64,000 nucleotides of DNA from Microthyrium microscopicum (lineage: Eukaryota > Ascomycota > Dothideomycetes > Microthyriales > Microthyriaceae). Shown here one piece after another: positions 47,535 through 58,575 of this stretch. A program made the translations under genes and the position numbers. Below the pieces are notes generated by a model. It was not told where the DNA came from, made no database searches, and saw nothing but the letters and a program-made list of their open reading frames with translations. Within the stretch, counting starts at the first letter, position 1, and the number at the start of each line of letters is the position of its first letter. The stretch covers positions 1,192,538-1,256,537 of the forward strand of contig MU004235.1 in the NCBI GenBank assembly GCA_010405405.1. Direction: 5' to 3'.

Positions 47535-48070
47535 TGGGTACTCCGCCGCATTTCTTGATGGACCATGACAAGGAAGTATTTGGCAGCGGTACTGTGAAAA
47601 ACGAGCGCGAGTAAGGATGGGCGGTGTGCCGTGTCTCTTGATGGTCTATAACAAGGAAGTATTTGGCAGCGGTACTGAGAAAAACGAGCGCGAGTAAGGA
47701 TGGGCGGTGTGCCGTATCTCTTGATGGTCTATGACGAGGAAATATTCGGCGGCGGTACTAAGAAAAACAAGCGCGAGTAAGGATGGATGATATGCCGTGT
47801 CTCTTGATGTTTAAGAACAGGAAGATATTTGGTAGCGGTCTGAAGGAAAAACGAGTGCGAGTTGTAGTATGCGATATGCGGTGTCTCTTAATGTTTAAGA
47901 GCAGGAAGATATTTGGTAGCGGTCTGAAGGAAAAACGAGTGCGAGTTGTAGTATGCGATATGCGGTGTCTCTTAATGTTTAAGAGCAGGAAGATATTTGG
48001 TAGCGGTCTGAAGGAAAAACGAGTACGAGTTGTAGTATGCGATATGCGGTGTTTCTTAATGGTTGATAAG
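47535..48070. repeat. Minisatellite array C, 83-84 bp period, about six units
   Basis: Units share GTGTCTCTTGATG or GTGTCTCTTAATG, then AGGAAGATATTTGG, then a GCGGTC/AAAACGAG block. GTGTCTCTT-type positions 47797, 47881, 47965 and 48049 are exactly 84 bp apart, and earlier units (47615, 47698, 47781) are 83 bp apart. Later units keep a + frame with 28-residue repeats (MFKSRKIFGSGLKEKRVRVV). Confidence 0.88.
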
Positions 48071-48240
48071 TTAGCAACAACTTGCAGTGGGTACTAAGAC
48101 ATAGGAAATATACGTATCATTGGCTACTGAAATGCCAGTTAATGGCCCATAATAAGAGCTTCGTTTAAGGTGATCTTTACTACGCTAAGGAGTATATATC
48201 CGTAGTTGACATGTTGGTTTACTGTTAGGCATTGAGGAGG

Positions 48241-49205
48241 TTTTGGCGGCGGTGTTTGGGAGGAAGATGTGGTCTTGTATTGTGTAAATGATACTGTTAG
48301 AAGAACGCTGGCGAGCGGACTTTTGGCGGCAATCTTTGGGGAGCAAGATGTGTTCTTGTATTATGTAAATGATGCTGTTAGAAGAAGGCTGGCGAGCGGA
48401 CTTTTGGCGGCAGTCTTTGGGGAGCAAGATGTGGTCTTGTATTGTGTAAATGATACTGTTAGAAGAACGCTGGCGAGCGGACTTTTGGCGGCAATCTTTG
48501 GGGAGCAAGATGTGTTCTTATATTGTGTAAATGATGCTGTTGGAAGAAGGCTAGCGAGCGGATATTTGGCGACAGTCTTTGGGGAGGGATATGATAGTGT
48601 TCAGCGTAGCGAATCGTGTTCTTGGAATGAAGCTGGCGAGCGGATTTTGGCGACAGTCTTTGGGGAGGGATATGATAGTGTTCAGCGTAGCGAATCGTGT
48701 TCTTGGAATGAAGCTGGCGAGCGGATTTTGGCGACAGTCTTTGGGGAGGGATATGACAGTGTTCAGCGTAGCGAATCGTGTTCTTGGAATGAAGCTGGCG
48801 AGCGGATTTTGGCGACAGTCTTTGGGGAGGGATATGATAGTGTTCAGCGTAGCGAATCGTGTTCTTGGAATGAAGCTGGCGAGCAGATTTTTGGCGATAG
48901 TCTTTGGGGAGGGATGTATGGTATTCAGCGCGCGAATCGTGTTCTTGGAATGAAGCTGGCGAGCGGATTTTTGGCGATAGTCTTTGGGGAGGGATGTATG
49001 GTATTCAGCGCGCGAATCGTGTTCTTGGAATGAAGCTGGCGAGCGGATTTTTGGCGATAGTCTTTGGGGAGGGATGTATGGTATTCAGCGCGCGAATCGT
49101 GTTCTTGGAATGAAGCTGGCAAGCGGATTTTTGGCGGTAGTCTTTGGGGAGGGATATATGGTATTCAGCGTGCGAATCGTGCTCTTGGAATGAAGCTGGC
49201 GAGTA
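48241..49205. repeat. Minisatellite array D/E, 80-82 bp period, about twelve units
   Basis: Two related blocks. D (48241-48563) has units starting TTTTGGCGGC at 48241, 48321, 48402 and 48483. E (48564-49205) has units with TTTGGGGAGGGAT and GAATGAAGCTGGCGAGCGG, spaced 80-82 bp. D and E share the GCTGGCGAGCGGA...TTTTGGCG junction, so they are one family that diverged and was then re-amplified. A + frame from 48269 stays open for 254 codons with 27-residue repeats. The minus strand is also partly open (SLPKDCRQ repeats). Confidence 0.92.
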
Positions 49206-50782
49206 GACTTTGAGAAAGAGAATGCTTGTACCAAGTTGAGGATGCCGCTTAATAGCTGATGTTGCGATAAGACTTTTGAGTGCGTGTAAGGCTTTGGAAA
49301 GGATTATGCTGTGTGCTCGAATCTAGTGTACTGGTATGTGATGAAATCGGCTTTGCGACTTTGCCTTTGGCTTTTGAGGAAACATCGGTGCCATCTTGTG
49401 ATGGGCGGGAATATGCGTTGCGATATGAATTGGTTGTTGCTTTGGACGTAGAAGATATCAACATTGGCCAGCTTTGTAAGATAAAGAATGTGGGGATGCC
49501 AATGGCCAGAGAGATCGCGGCATAGACGATGAGGAAGTTATGTGTAAGCCGTAGGTGTGAGCGACGCTGATTATGCCTAGTCTTAAACCGTGGTTGTTGA
49601 GGTGAATTGTATCGTGATGGAAGGTATGAATGTTGAAGTTAGATGCATCAGCATGAAGTTGAAAAGACTTTGAAGTTACGATGCGATGTTAGGTATTATA
49701 CGCTAATGATTAAGTCTCGCTAAGAGCTGTTTGATTGGACTAACATCTTTGCACAACTTGAAACATTATTTAAGAACGTCCCATATTATCTAAAAGTAGT
49801 TAAGCGTATCTTGGTCTGCCCGTTCGGAGTAGAACCTTAAATCTAGCTTTGCTCAAATACTACTGGCTTCGTAACTTATTGCTACACCTTTCGCCTTTAT
49901 GATCTGGTTTCATTCTACAGACAATATACGGGTACTTAGAATCATCTTCTCTTTCGTCACAGACATAATGATTATAAGGTGAGGTTAATGACAAGCTCTA
50001 GAGTATATCTTCAAATGTTGGGTTACCTGTCAAGCCAAAGCAAGCCATTGATGTGCCAACGAGAGTAATAGTACTGCTAGTTTCTAGTCCGGGGCTCTAA
50101 GCAATTATGATTGGAGCAGATCTACAAAACAGTTCGACTTGTGGACTGATGTGGACTAGCTAGTATTCAGATGTGCAACGCACTGTCATCCCATTCTGAA
50201 GGAAAGAGATTTTGGAAATCCCTTTTTGACTTTGCAACGTCGACTTCTGAAAGCATTGCTGCTTAGCAGCAGTTTAAGACATTCTGATCGCAAGCTAGCA
50301 AGGGACTTTACTATATCATTGGATGGCTCATGTCCATTACGTTATTTGAGACATGATCTACGGCTTAGCTCTATCGCTACTGGATGTAGTCAGCCGAAAC
50401 GAGGAATGTTCGACTAGGATATGATCCACTAACATGGCTTGCATGCCGCTATGCCGATCAGGCTCCATAGATAAAGACGAGATGAGCTAAAAACAGGGAT
50501 TACCTGATCTGAATTCATGAGCGCGGCATGGTTAGTCGTAGATCGCCTATCCCGTTTATGGTTAAGAAGCACATTATCACTCGTACTCTGAGAGTACTTG
50601 TAGAGTCGTAGAATTTGGCAACGGCTCACAGGCATGTAAGCCTACCAGCGAGCGGCGACGTAGTGTCAAAGACGATGGAAATTCTCTAAGTCTGGTCTCA
50701 AAAGATTGAACAAGAATCATTATTTATCTATCTTTGGGCAAACAATACATATCCTGTAGGAAATCATTGTCAGGGTCGTTGG
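49206..50782. other. Gene-poor stretch
   Basis: About 1.6 kb between array D/E and the gene ending at 50783. It contains an inverted CCAAT block at 49724-49750. A minus-strand frame at 49249-49464 (MLISSTSKATTNSYRN) lies between that block and the array and could be a first exon, but no splice site joins it convincingly to the array. Confidence 0.35.
49724..49750 (-). promoter_or_regulatory. CCAAT block 4
   Basis: On the minus strand AAAGATGTTAGTCCAATCAA, about 260 bp upstream of the minus frame starting at 49464 and pointing into array D/E. Confidence 0.45.
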
Positions 50783-52447
50783 TCAAACCAAACCCTTTCG
50801 AATAGCTGCATCTCGAGTTTCCACTCCTTTGATTGCCATCTCGTGTTGTTCGGTCTTCCATGACTTCCATTTTTCCTCACCAGCAACAAGGCAAGCAATT
50901 TGCCGAGATGTGAATTCGCTGAAGTCCTCCTTGGCCTTTCTGGTCTTCGCGACATTGGGACGTGGCTTAGGCGCCGATTGCTTGTTGTCCTCATGAAACG
51001 AGCAAGTCTCATGACATCCTTCCATAACACAATTTGTACAGGCTCCCTTGAACAGAACGCTTCCGTCCTCGACTTTCATAATTATGCAGGTAGTGCATGC
51101 CAATGTTGGTTCTTCACTATTCTTTGTTTGGGATGGACCAAGACTTCGAATTTCAGAGCAACGCTGACAAGAGTATTCAACCCGACCCGTGGCAAGGCAA
51201 TATGCCATCGCGGCATATAGTGAAGGTAGTGTCTTTAGAATATTTGCAAGCTGAGGAGTGGAACGTTTATGCCATTGTAGACCTCGTACCGGTTGGTATT
51301 TGAGGAGTGCTTGAAGCATTGTCAGATCAGTGTCATTGGGGATCCATTTTCGGAGCAGGTGGAAGAGTAGTTGCACAACTCGGACATCGGTAGTTTTGGC
51401 GCGGTCATTAAAGATAGACACTTTCATGTCACCGAACATATATTGCTTCTCCAAGAACCGTAGAACCGGGACCCGAAGGTCCGCTTTCGGCGTCGACTTC
51501 TCGCTCGTGGATGATTTAGAGGATGGTGATGGCTTCTTGACCATGACTTGAGTTGGAGAAGTTGTTGGACTTTTAGGTGATGCCGTAGTCTTTGTGTTAT
51601 TTCGCGACGGAGTTATGGAGCCTGTATTGGTTGTGTCACCTTGGGTACTTCGACGCACGCGTGCTTGACTATGAGCAGCCTCCTCTGCGATAGGTTCCAA
51701 GTTGCTCGCTCGGCGTTTTTGGCGTGCCTCTTTCTGCTGTTTTGCTGTTTCTACTTCGCTACTAGCTATGCGGTACCTTTCCTGCCAAATCCGCGAATTT
51801 CCTTCATGGGCGCTATGTAGAAGCATTGCATTATCACGGCGGCGAGTTGCTGCAGTTACTGGTGATTCTTCGCGATCTGGGGTTGGCCGCACTTCTTCTC
51901 CTTTTAGAGGAGGAATAAATCCATATTTGAAACCTCTTTCTATCGCAGCAGCATCCTCTTTACTACGAACTGGCATCAATGGATGATCATAATCATAATG
52001 GCTCTCGTCCTTTTCGACTGATTGTTTGATGGAAGTGGAAGCCTGGTTTCTGTCGCTTTGCATGGATAACGCGGCGAGTTGATTCGCCGTTTTGCTGGTA
52101 GGAGTGACTGCGGCTAGCTGGGCCTGGTTAGGCTTTTGAGGAGTTTGTGGCGATCGTGCCGACATTTCTTGACGAGGATGTTTTTCGCCGCGAAATTGGG
52201 AATTGGTAGAAGGTAGAGATGTCTGCGGTGATCGGATTGGAGTGGTTTGACGGCTCACTGAACGTGCTTGGTTTGGATTCGTAGACTGCTTAATTGGAGT
52301 GGCTTGTCGGGTAGATTCTGGTGACGAGGATTTGTCTGAGTTCAGGGTGATTGGGTCTTTAGCAGAGCTTCCAGGTGTTTTCGGTGTGCTTGAAGCAGTT
52401 GTAGCATGCTTGATGTCAGAGCTTGTAGATGCACGCTTTGGAGCCAT
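50783..52447 (-). CDS. DUF3716-like cysteine-cluster protein, 554 residues
   Basis: Single exon. The start at 52447 has a strong context (aacaATGG) behind a T/C-rich leader and TATTTAA. The first two-thirds is disordered, rich in Ser, Thr, Pro and Gln (TPKTPGSSAKDP, RQTTPIRSP, TTASPKSPTTSP). The last third is globular: FLEKQYMFGDMKVSIFND, then a cysteine cluster at roughly residues 415-478 with CQRC, CTTC and CTNCVMEGCHETCSF. The CxNC...C..CSF ending is the pattern I associate with fungal DUF3716, a presumed zinc-binding domain of unknown role. The protein ends in a charged helix (EEKWKSWKTEQHEM). Two other genes in this segment carry related clusters. Likely nuclear, by composition; function unknown. 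Confidence 0.75.
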   Translation of the reverse strand: MAPKRASTSSDIKHATTASSTPKTPGSSAKDPITLNSDKSSSPESTRQATPIKQSTNPNQARSVSRQTTPIRSPQTSLPSTNSQFRGEKHPRQEMSARSPQTPQKPNQAQLAAVTPTSKTANQLAALSMQSDRNQASTSIKQSVEKDESHYDYDHPLMPVRSKEDAAAIERGFKYGFIPPLKGEEVRPTPDREESPVTAATRRRDNAMLLHSAHEGNSRIWQERYRIASSEVETAKQQKEARQKRRASNLEPIAEEAAHSQARVRRSTQGDTTNTGSITPSRNNTKTTASPKSPTTSPTQVMVKKPSPSSKSSTSEKSTPKADLRVPVLRFLEKQYMFGDMKVSIFNDRAKTTDVRVVQLLFHLLRKWIPNDTDLTMLQALLKYQPVRGLQWHKRSTPQLANILKTLPSLYAAMAYCLATGRVEYSCQRCSEIRSLGPSQTKNSEEPTLACTTCIIMKVEDGSVLFKGACTNCVMEGCHETCSFHEDNKQSAPKPRPNVAKTRKAKEDFSEFTSRQIACLVAGEEKWKSWKTEQHEMAIKGVETRDAAIRKGLV

Positions 52448-52904
52448 TGTTATGAGTTTCAGTAGAAGAAATTGTGTCTTGTAGTTATTTGAAGTATTCT
52501 TTAGATGTAGGAGTACAAAGAAGAAGAAGAAGTGGAGAAGTTGATGGATCGAGAGATTAAATAGACCACAAACGCAGGCTCCTACTGTCGAGCCTAAAAT
52601 TGCTCTATCGTGAGAGGTTACTGCTTCGCTTGATTACTGAAGCTTCAGCCTTCAAGGCTTCAGAGCTTCAAAGCGCTCAGCCAGTCCGGTCCTCCCTTGC
52701 TACATGTAGACGCATCTCACGATTATTACCATCTTACCTACTCCATCAGTGAATTGCTGACTGCCATGTTGTAATGGGCACATCCCGAAGGAATAAAGAC
52801 GCCTAACTATGTGGTTGATATCCGATAGCATTCTGGGCAGCCGGCGCCAACAACGTCCGAGCCCTTCCGGATTGCGTAGTTTTGGTTTTGTGAGTGCTAT
52901 GACT
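52448..52904. other. Intergenic region
   Basis: About 460 bp with the promoter and leader of the minus-strand DUF3716-like gene on its left side. No gene is seen. Confidence 0.45.
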
Positions 52905-53262
52905 GTTGGCGCAAAGAACACTGTTTCATCGTCGGAATGGGCGATGAGGAGGATGATGCGCTTATTGCGGAGGATAGGAGGTACGGTGGATGTTTCATGG
53001 GCGCAAAGAACATTGCTTCATTGGCGGGACGGGCGATGAGTAGCACGATGCGCTTCTTTCGGAGGGCGGGACATGTAATGGATGTTTTCATAACGCAAAG
53101 AGCATTGCTTCATTGGCGGGACGGGCGATGAGGAGCACGATGCGCTTGTTTCGGAGGGTGGGACATCTGATGGATGTTTCCATAACGCGAAGAGCATTGC
53201 GTTGTTGGCGGGATAGGCGATGAGGAGCACGATGCGCTTGTTTCGGAGGGTAGGAGACGCCC
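52905..53262. repeat. Minisatellite array F, 92-93 bp period, four units
   Basis: The CAAAGAAC/CAAAGAGC/CGAAGAGC positions at 52911, 53004, 53096 and 53188 mark the period. Each unit has a GGCGATGAGGAGCACGATG block and a CGGAGGGTGGGACAT-type block. A minus frame 53110-53436 begins upstream of the array (MKHLSDPSTTTLYTIF) and runs into it, with a TATAAA-like site at about 53516 and a CCAAT block at about 53640. Confidence 0.88.
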
Positions 53263-54339
53263 CATGATTCTTCCCAAAGCCGTGCAGAGTCTGTGTTTTT
53301 GTAACGATATACTGTTGTAGTTGTTGGCTCGCCGGATACACTTGCGGTGGTTATTGCGGGCTGGTTGGTGGTTCCTATCGGCCGAGGAAAAGATGGTATA
53401 GAGGGTAGTGGTACTCGGATCAGATAGATGTTTCAAGGGCGCGAAGAGAACAGTAGAAGTACTGGCAAGGGTATAGAATTCGAATATCAGCGCAAGAAAT
53501 AAGAGAGGCAGTTTATAAGATAGAGGACAGGAGATGTGGGGGCAAAGACTGGTAAGGATTAGAAGTTGATGCGGTATTAAAAATTAATGGGTTGGGAACT
53601 AGATAAGATATGGACTATATGATCAGAACTAAGGTAAATGATTGGCTCAGAAGTAATAACATCATCTAAGATCTTGAAAGATTGTTACATAACTCCGTTC
53701 ATCTAACCAGATTCAGTAAGATCAATATTAGCGTATGGATCTCTTACTACAACCTTCTGAATTCAAGTAACCGCTACTCCTTAATTCTCACACCAGCATT
53801 TATACAATATAAAATGTCTATACTTGTTTCACACACTATGTCCCTATTAGCCATCACACTACAACAGACAAGCCTACCAGACGGAACCACCATCTCATAG
53901 AAACACCTTCAATCACAAATAACTCCTCATCTGATTCACTATCAGTATAATCACGACGTAGAATATCCTTGCTATAAAAGGACTGGATCGCTCTGCTAAC
54001 TCCTTTTACAGATCAATCAAATAGAAACGAACCGTCTCCTCTCTCCAGCCTACTATACATCCCTCCGACCTACCACATATCCAATCTAGGAATACCTTGC
54101 ACCCTAAAACAAGAGCTTTATCATCTAGACAATCGGTATCACTACGTTACACGCAAGAAGCCTATCACGGCATCGATTTGCATATCTCTATCAGCAAAAC
54201 AACGAATCCATAATAGGTGCCGCCCTCAACCACCAGCCGGCCACCAGCCGTACATGAGATCAACCATCAAGTCGACTATCATCTCTTACATCAATGCCAA
54301 CCGCGTTCAATCACCAGCCGGCTCATTGCCCCTTCCGGA
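53263..54339. other. Gene-poor stretch
   Basis: About 1.1 kb. The left part looks like promoter and leader for a minus-strand transcript into array F. The right part has only short frames on the + strand. Confidence 0.35.
53638..53680 (-). promoter_or_regulatory. CCAAT block 5
   Basis: Minus strand: CAAGATCTTAGATGATGTTA, then after a 10-bp spacer GAGCCAATCAT. It has the same words as the other blocks but a looser spacing, and lies upstream of array F on the minus strand. Confidence 0.4.
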
Positions 54340-54800
54340 CCGCTTGCCAAATATTCCGTCAATTTCCAGAAGTTGGTAACGATTACACAAAATACATATC
54401 TGGCAGTACTTCCATGCAAAGTCCCTTCACTAAATATCTTGTCAATGTCTCGATGCTAGCGGTGATTTTACAAAATACGCCACTGGCAATGTGCCCATCA
54501 AAAGCCCAATCGTCAAATTCTTCATCAGTCACTGAATATTAGAGGCGACAACGCGAAATACAAAAGCGGCAACACCTCCCATTGGAAGCCATGGTTTGCA
54601 CACTATGTCAACCTTTGAATATTAAGGACAATGACACAGAATCTACACCTGGCATTACTTGCTATCCGGAACCGCTGCCATGGAGGGTGTCTCATCCAAC
54701 CAATATTGGCGGTAATTGTACAGAATCTCTTTTCAAGTGGCACTTCTCAGCAAAAGAGCCATATCAGTTGAAATTACTTTTAGTAATTGTTCGCAATAAC
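54340..54800. repeat. Old minisatellite array G, about 82-84 bp period, five diverged units
   Basis: Related segments of the type ACAAAATAC..CTGGCA recur at about 54381, 54463, 54546, 54628 and 54712. Spacing is regular but identity is low, so this is an aged array of the same period class as A and C. Frames change between units. Confidence 0.6.
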
Positions 54801-55329
54801 TGGACAGCAGAATCAAAGAGTATAATTTGTAAGGCCCGTTCTCCACTCCAGTTAATGCATTGTTTATCTCCATCAAGTCAATAATATCTCTTGTAGTTTG
54901 GTAGCCGTGGATTACAGAAATCTTAGCTTTCTTCAGACGAAGACATCCCATGGCATGTTCTTACGTACAAACTATACATGGTCTTGTTACCATCTGCTTC
55001 ATATTATCATGTAAGATGTAGCGCTTCGTCAAAGTCCAAAACTACATAATCACATTGGACGATAATACGGAGATTTGATATATTCGACGATGTCACGATC
55101 ATAAAGAACAATGTTAGAAAGATTCAAGTTCATAAGCCAGTGTTATCTTCCTTGGCTACAACCGACAAGTAAGCAAAGCCTTCAAAGTACTACTATACAG
55201 GATCTCGTTGGTTATCACCTCCCACTCGCATTACCCTCAGCGACCAAACTGAAGCTGAATCCAGAGCCACCAGACATTAACGGCAGCCAGAGCTAGCGGA
55301 TATCATCCGACTGTAATCACGTCCAACAA
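54801..55329. other. Gene-poor stretch
   Basis: About 530 bp downstream of array G and before the stop of the gene at 55330. Nothing recognisable is seen. Confidence 0.4.
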
Positions 55330-56420
55330 TCACGACCATGTGCTTCCTCGTGGGTTGAGTACAGCTGGAAGATCGGCCATATCAAGGAAAGGAGCGTGAA
55401 ATGTTGGCGGCGGGAGGCTAGTATCGATCATTGGAACTGATCCAGGTGGCGCGGTACCGTAAACCCATTCTCCGTCTCCTGAGGCGGGCAGATGAGGAAC
55501 GACGTCTTCGAAACTGCAGTGTACGCCATCCCACATACAGCACGCACATTGACCATTTCGATGTCCAGGGAGATTAACGCACCCCATCATCGCTGGCCAG
55601 TCGATTTGGGACCGAGAATGAGGAACTGCCGCCGGGCAATGGGACAGGCATCGGGTGCATTTTCGATCAGCTGTGTGGTATTTCCCGCGACTGTATAAGA
55701 CCATGGCTTCGATAAAGACACCAGCGATCTCAGCACCAGACTGCTGAAAGATTTGAGAGAACAAGTCTGCCATTGGGTGCGGGATGCCGGACTTTCTAAT
55801 CGCACATACACGAAACGGGTTACCGCTTCCTGCGAGAAAACCATTTGGACGGGGAGGAACCGCCCAGAGTCGCCATAAGCCTGGGTCCTGACTAAAGGTT
55901 AGTGAAATGATTCGCAATTGGAAGAATATATACTTACGTTCACGATCTGGACTAAGACCTGGAAGATATAACAGGTCAAAGGGTGGTGGAAATCGATTTG
56001 AGCATACTGGCTATTGTTTGGTCCCCAGCGAACTAACTGTCCACCCGGATTTCGCACCGTCACCTGTCGCCAAGTAGGGAGTGAGCTGTTATCCTTCAAT
56101 CCGAGCGCAACACAAATGGCCGTCATGGTAGAGAGCTGAAAGGGCAGGCCAATCCGACCGAAAGGACGTCGCGCGTTGACGTCGGCTTGATGTCGCACAC
56201 GCGCAAGTGTCTCCTGATGCTTTCTCTCCTGGCCCAATACGAAGACAGCATAATGGTATGACATGAGTGCCACAGGAATGAAACTACGCCAATCGAAATT
56301 GGCTTTGGTCTGAGACTCAGACCATACTGCGCGGGGGGAGAAGTTCTGCTCATAGAACTGCCAAATGCTCCAAACGATGAGGGGCGCGTGGAAGTGAACC
56401 CAGAAGCGGAGGCCAGGCAT
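55330..56420 (-). CDS. DUF3716-like cysteine-cluster protein, 346 residues
   Basis: Two-exon model complement(join(55330..55887,55938..56420)). The 50-nt intron has GTAAGT, CACTAAC and TCAG signals; the nearer TAG acceptor breaks the frame, so the AG three bases later was used. Exon 1 encodes a helical region with W- and H-rich segments (FDWRSFIPVALMSYHYAVF). Exon 2 holds a hydrophobic helix (AEIAGVFIEAMVLY) and the cluster CTRCLSHC, MGCVNLPGHRNGQCACCMW, then HCSFED, which matches the DUF3716 style of paired cysteines ending in CSF. The upstream region has GTCCAATCACG and a TTTAAAT box in the expected places, so the gene looks intact. Function unknown. Confidence 0.75.
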
Positions 56421-58575
56421 GGTGCTGACAATGGACGTGGTTTGAATTATGGGTTGGTTATTGGGGGTGTAGTGCTCGAAGTTGTTGTTATGGTTTGGAG
56501 TTGTGTTGGGATTTAAAGGTCGAGAGGTTCTTAGTGGGTCCCACGCCGTCGCCTAGGCAGCGTGATTGGACAACAACCACGAACCGATGATGTCAATAGC
56601 TTCCCTTCCAAAATTATGAAGACTGAAGACTGATTCATTGGGCAGTTTGGGTAGCTGGAAAAGCACGAATACGCGCGAGTGTACATCCATGGAGCTGAAT
56701 GGAAGTGTAAGTCGTTGGAACGTGATTGCAGGATGGAACTTACAGCTTTCTCGTTACCAAGCTGACAGACAGCTGAAGACTGAAATAGAATTGCCTCTCC
56801 CAGCGCGAGTAGTAGGAGGAAGCGCCAGGCAACAGCAAATTATGAAAGACAAGAGATCCTCACTTCAAAGGTTGGCGGACGAGAGTCTGCGTTGATAGCA
56901 CTGGGTGAATGAGGTCAGTTCTTGAATAGACACGGCACAGTAGAACTTACAGTCTTTCGATATGAGGCTGAACACGAGACACCATCGCAGCATATAGTAG
57001 GCAGCGCAAGTAATCAAAGCAAATGAAGATGAAGAAGTCCTCACTCTCAAAGGGAGTGAGGAACTCTAATGGAGAGTCAAAGAGTGGTGTGAAGAAGTGA
57101 TGGAGGTGTAGACAAGTGGAAGGGTTTTATAGACAACAACCTGATCAAACGGCTGCCTGCTCAGCAAGGGATGAGTAAGAGCGATCAGCGCGGCTGCGGA
57201 TTACAATGTGACCCAAGCTGAAGTGGTGAATAACTGTATGACCATCGTTGTGTGACGTGATAGCCTTTACCAGCGTGATGTTCTGAAGAAACCTTACGAT
57301 TGATGCACCATAAACGGCAACGATGTCTACGAAAATAGTCATCTTTCCGTAGCAATAGCAGTAAGTGCAGGCATCAGTGACATTGAAAGAGTACATGGAA
57401 GCTAGGAACTCGCAGTGTTGATAGAAGGACGCAGACCAGAACGGCCAAGAGCAACGACAGTTGGTAATTACGGCCAGAGCATTGATATCAGCTATTACAG
57501 CGACTGAATATATAGAAAAAGGCAAGGAAATTATAGTTCTAATAGACAGTGATCTCTACAAGAAGAAGTTGCCTTCTGCCAACATAAAGTAAGGTATGGC
57601 GAGAGCAAGGGTTTCAGGGAAGGCAAGATGATGAACACAAGTATCCAACACAAGTAACAACTTGACGGGTATCAAGGAACTTACTTATCTGATTCCATAA
57701 TTTGATATTGACACACAGCGAGTGCGCAGAGCCCGTCCAGTAGTCTCCCAGTCGACGGTAACAAGCAGCCAGTAACGGATAGACCAAATCAGTGTTGGAA
57801 GTGCTGTCTCTACGACAGAAAGACTTGGCCAAAGTCTAGCAAATAAGAATGGCGGTATTAGCATCACGGGGGATGCGTAGCAGATATAACAGTAGCTCTT
57901 CCAAAGCTGAACTATTGAGAGTGGGGGCTGCATAATCGAAGCCAAGGATGCTAGGTTGATTTTCTTAGGACATGTTGGAAGATGTTAACCAATAGAAAAG
58001 CGTGTATCTAATTAATCAGCATTCATAGCCCCTTTCCCTAACTTCATCTCATCAAATTCATATTAACTTCATTGAATCTTCATGTTAGCACTTTAATCGC
58101 ATCATATCCCTCAACTTCGAGTATACAATGACTTTCCCGACTACAACGAAGTACGGCTGCTTTGCCTCCCGAATCGATCCATACACAGTGTTGAATGCCA
58201 ACGGTCACAGTCAAACGATCACGATGAGAACAAGAACCAAGTTCATACAATTACAACAGTTTCATTTGTTACAATTATGTGGGATGCGGAGTCTTGCGAT
58301 TGGGGCCGCCCTGAAACCTACGGCCGTTTGGAAGAAGCCGGACTAAGCTCGTAGGGCCAGGTTGAACCTTACCTCGCGAAGACGAAGCGCATCGAGACGT
58401 GTCTTGCGATATCAAGCCGCACTGGACATCCGCGGTCGTTCGGTAGAGTCCTATAAACCCGCGGAGCCAGATTGAACCATCAATCGCGAAGAACAAAATG
58501 CGCTCAGGTAGTTACCGTCATCACGCATAAAGTGCGTCGAAACGCCACCCTCCACCACACCACACCCATCACCAC
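56421..58575. other. Gene-poor stretch with short minus-strand frames
   Basis: About 2.1 kb. Several short minus-strand frames have hydrophobic segments and nearby splice-like signals. One at 57945-57685 begins MASIMQPPLSIVQLWKSY. One at 57525-57145 begins MPFSIYSVAVIADINAL. One from 57050 has a plausible 48-nt intron. A + frame at 58128-58346 follows CCAAT block 6 and a T/C-rich leader. None matches a family. They may be small secreted or membrane peptides, fragments, or chance. Confidence 0.3.
57972..57996 (+). promoter_or_regulatory. CCAAT block 6
   Basis: AGATGTTAACCAATAG at 57980-57995, between a minus frame starting at 57945 and a + frame starting at 58128, so it could serve a divergent pair. 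Confidence 0.45.

Noticed and set aside
48269-49033. A 254-codon plus-strand frame across array D/E as a real repeat protein
   Set aside because: Not rejected outright, but not called: the unit length itself keeps frames open, the minus strand is also open, and the only promoter-like block nearby points the other way.
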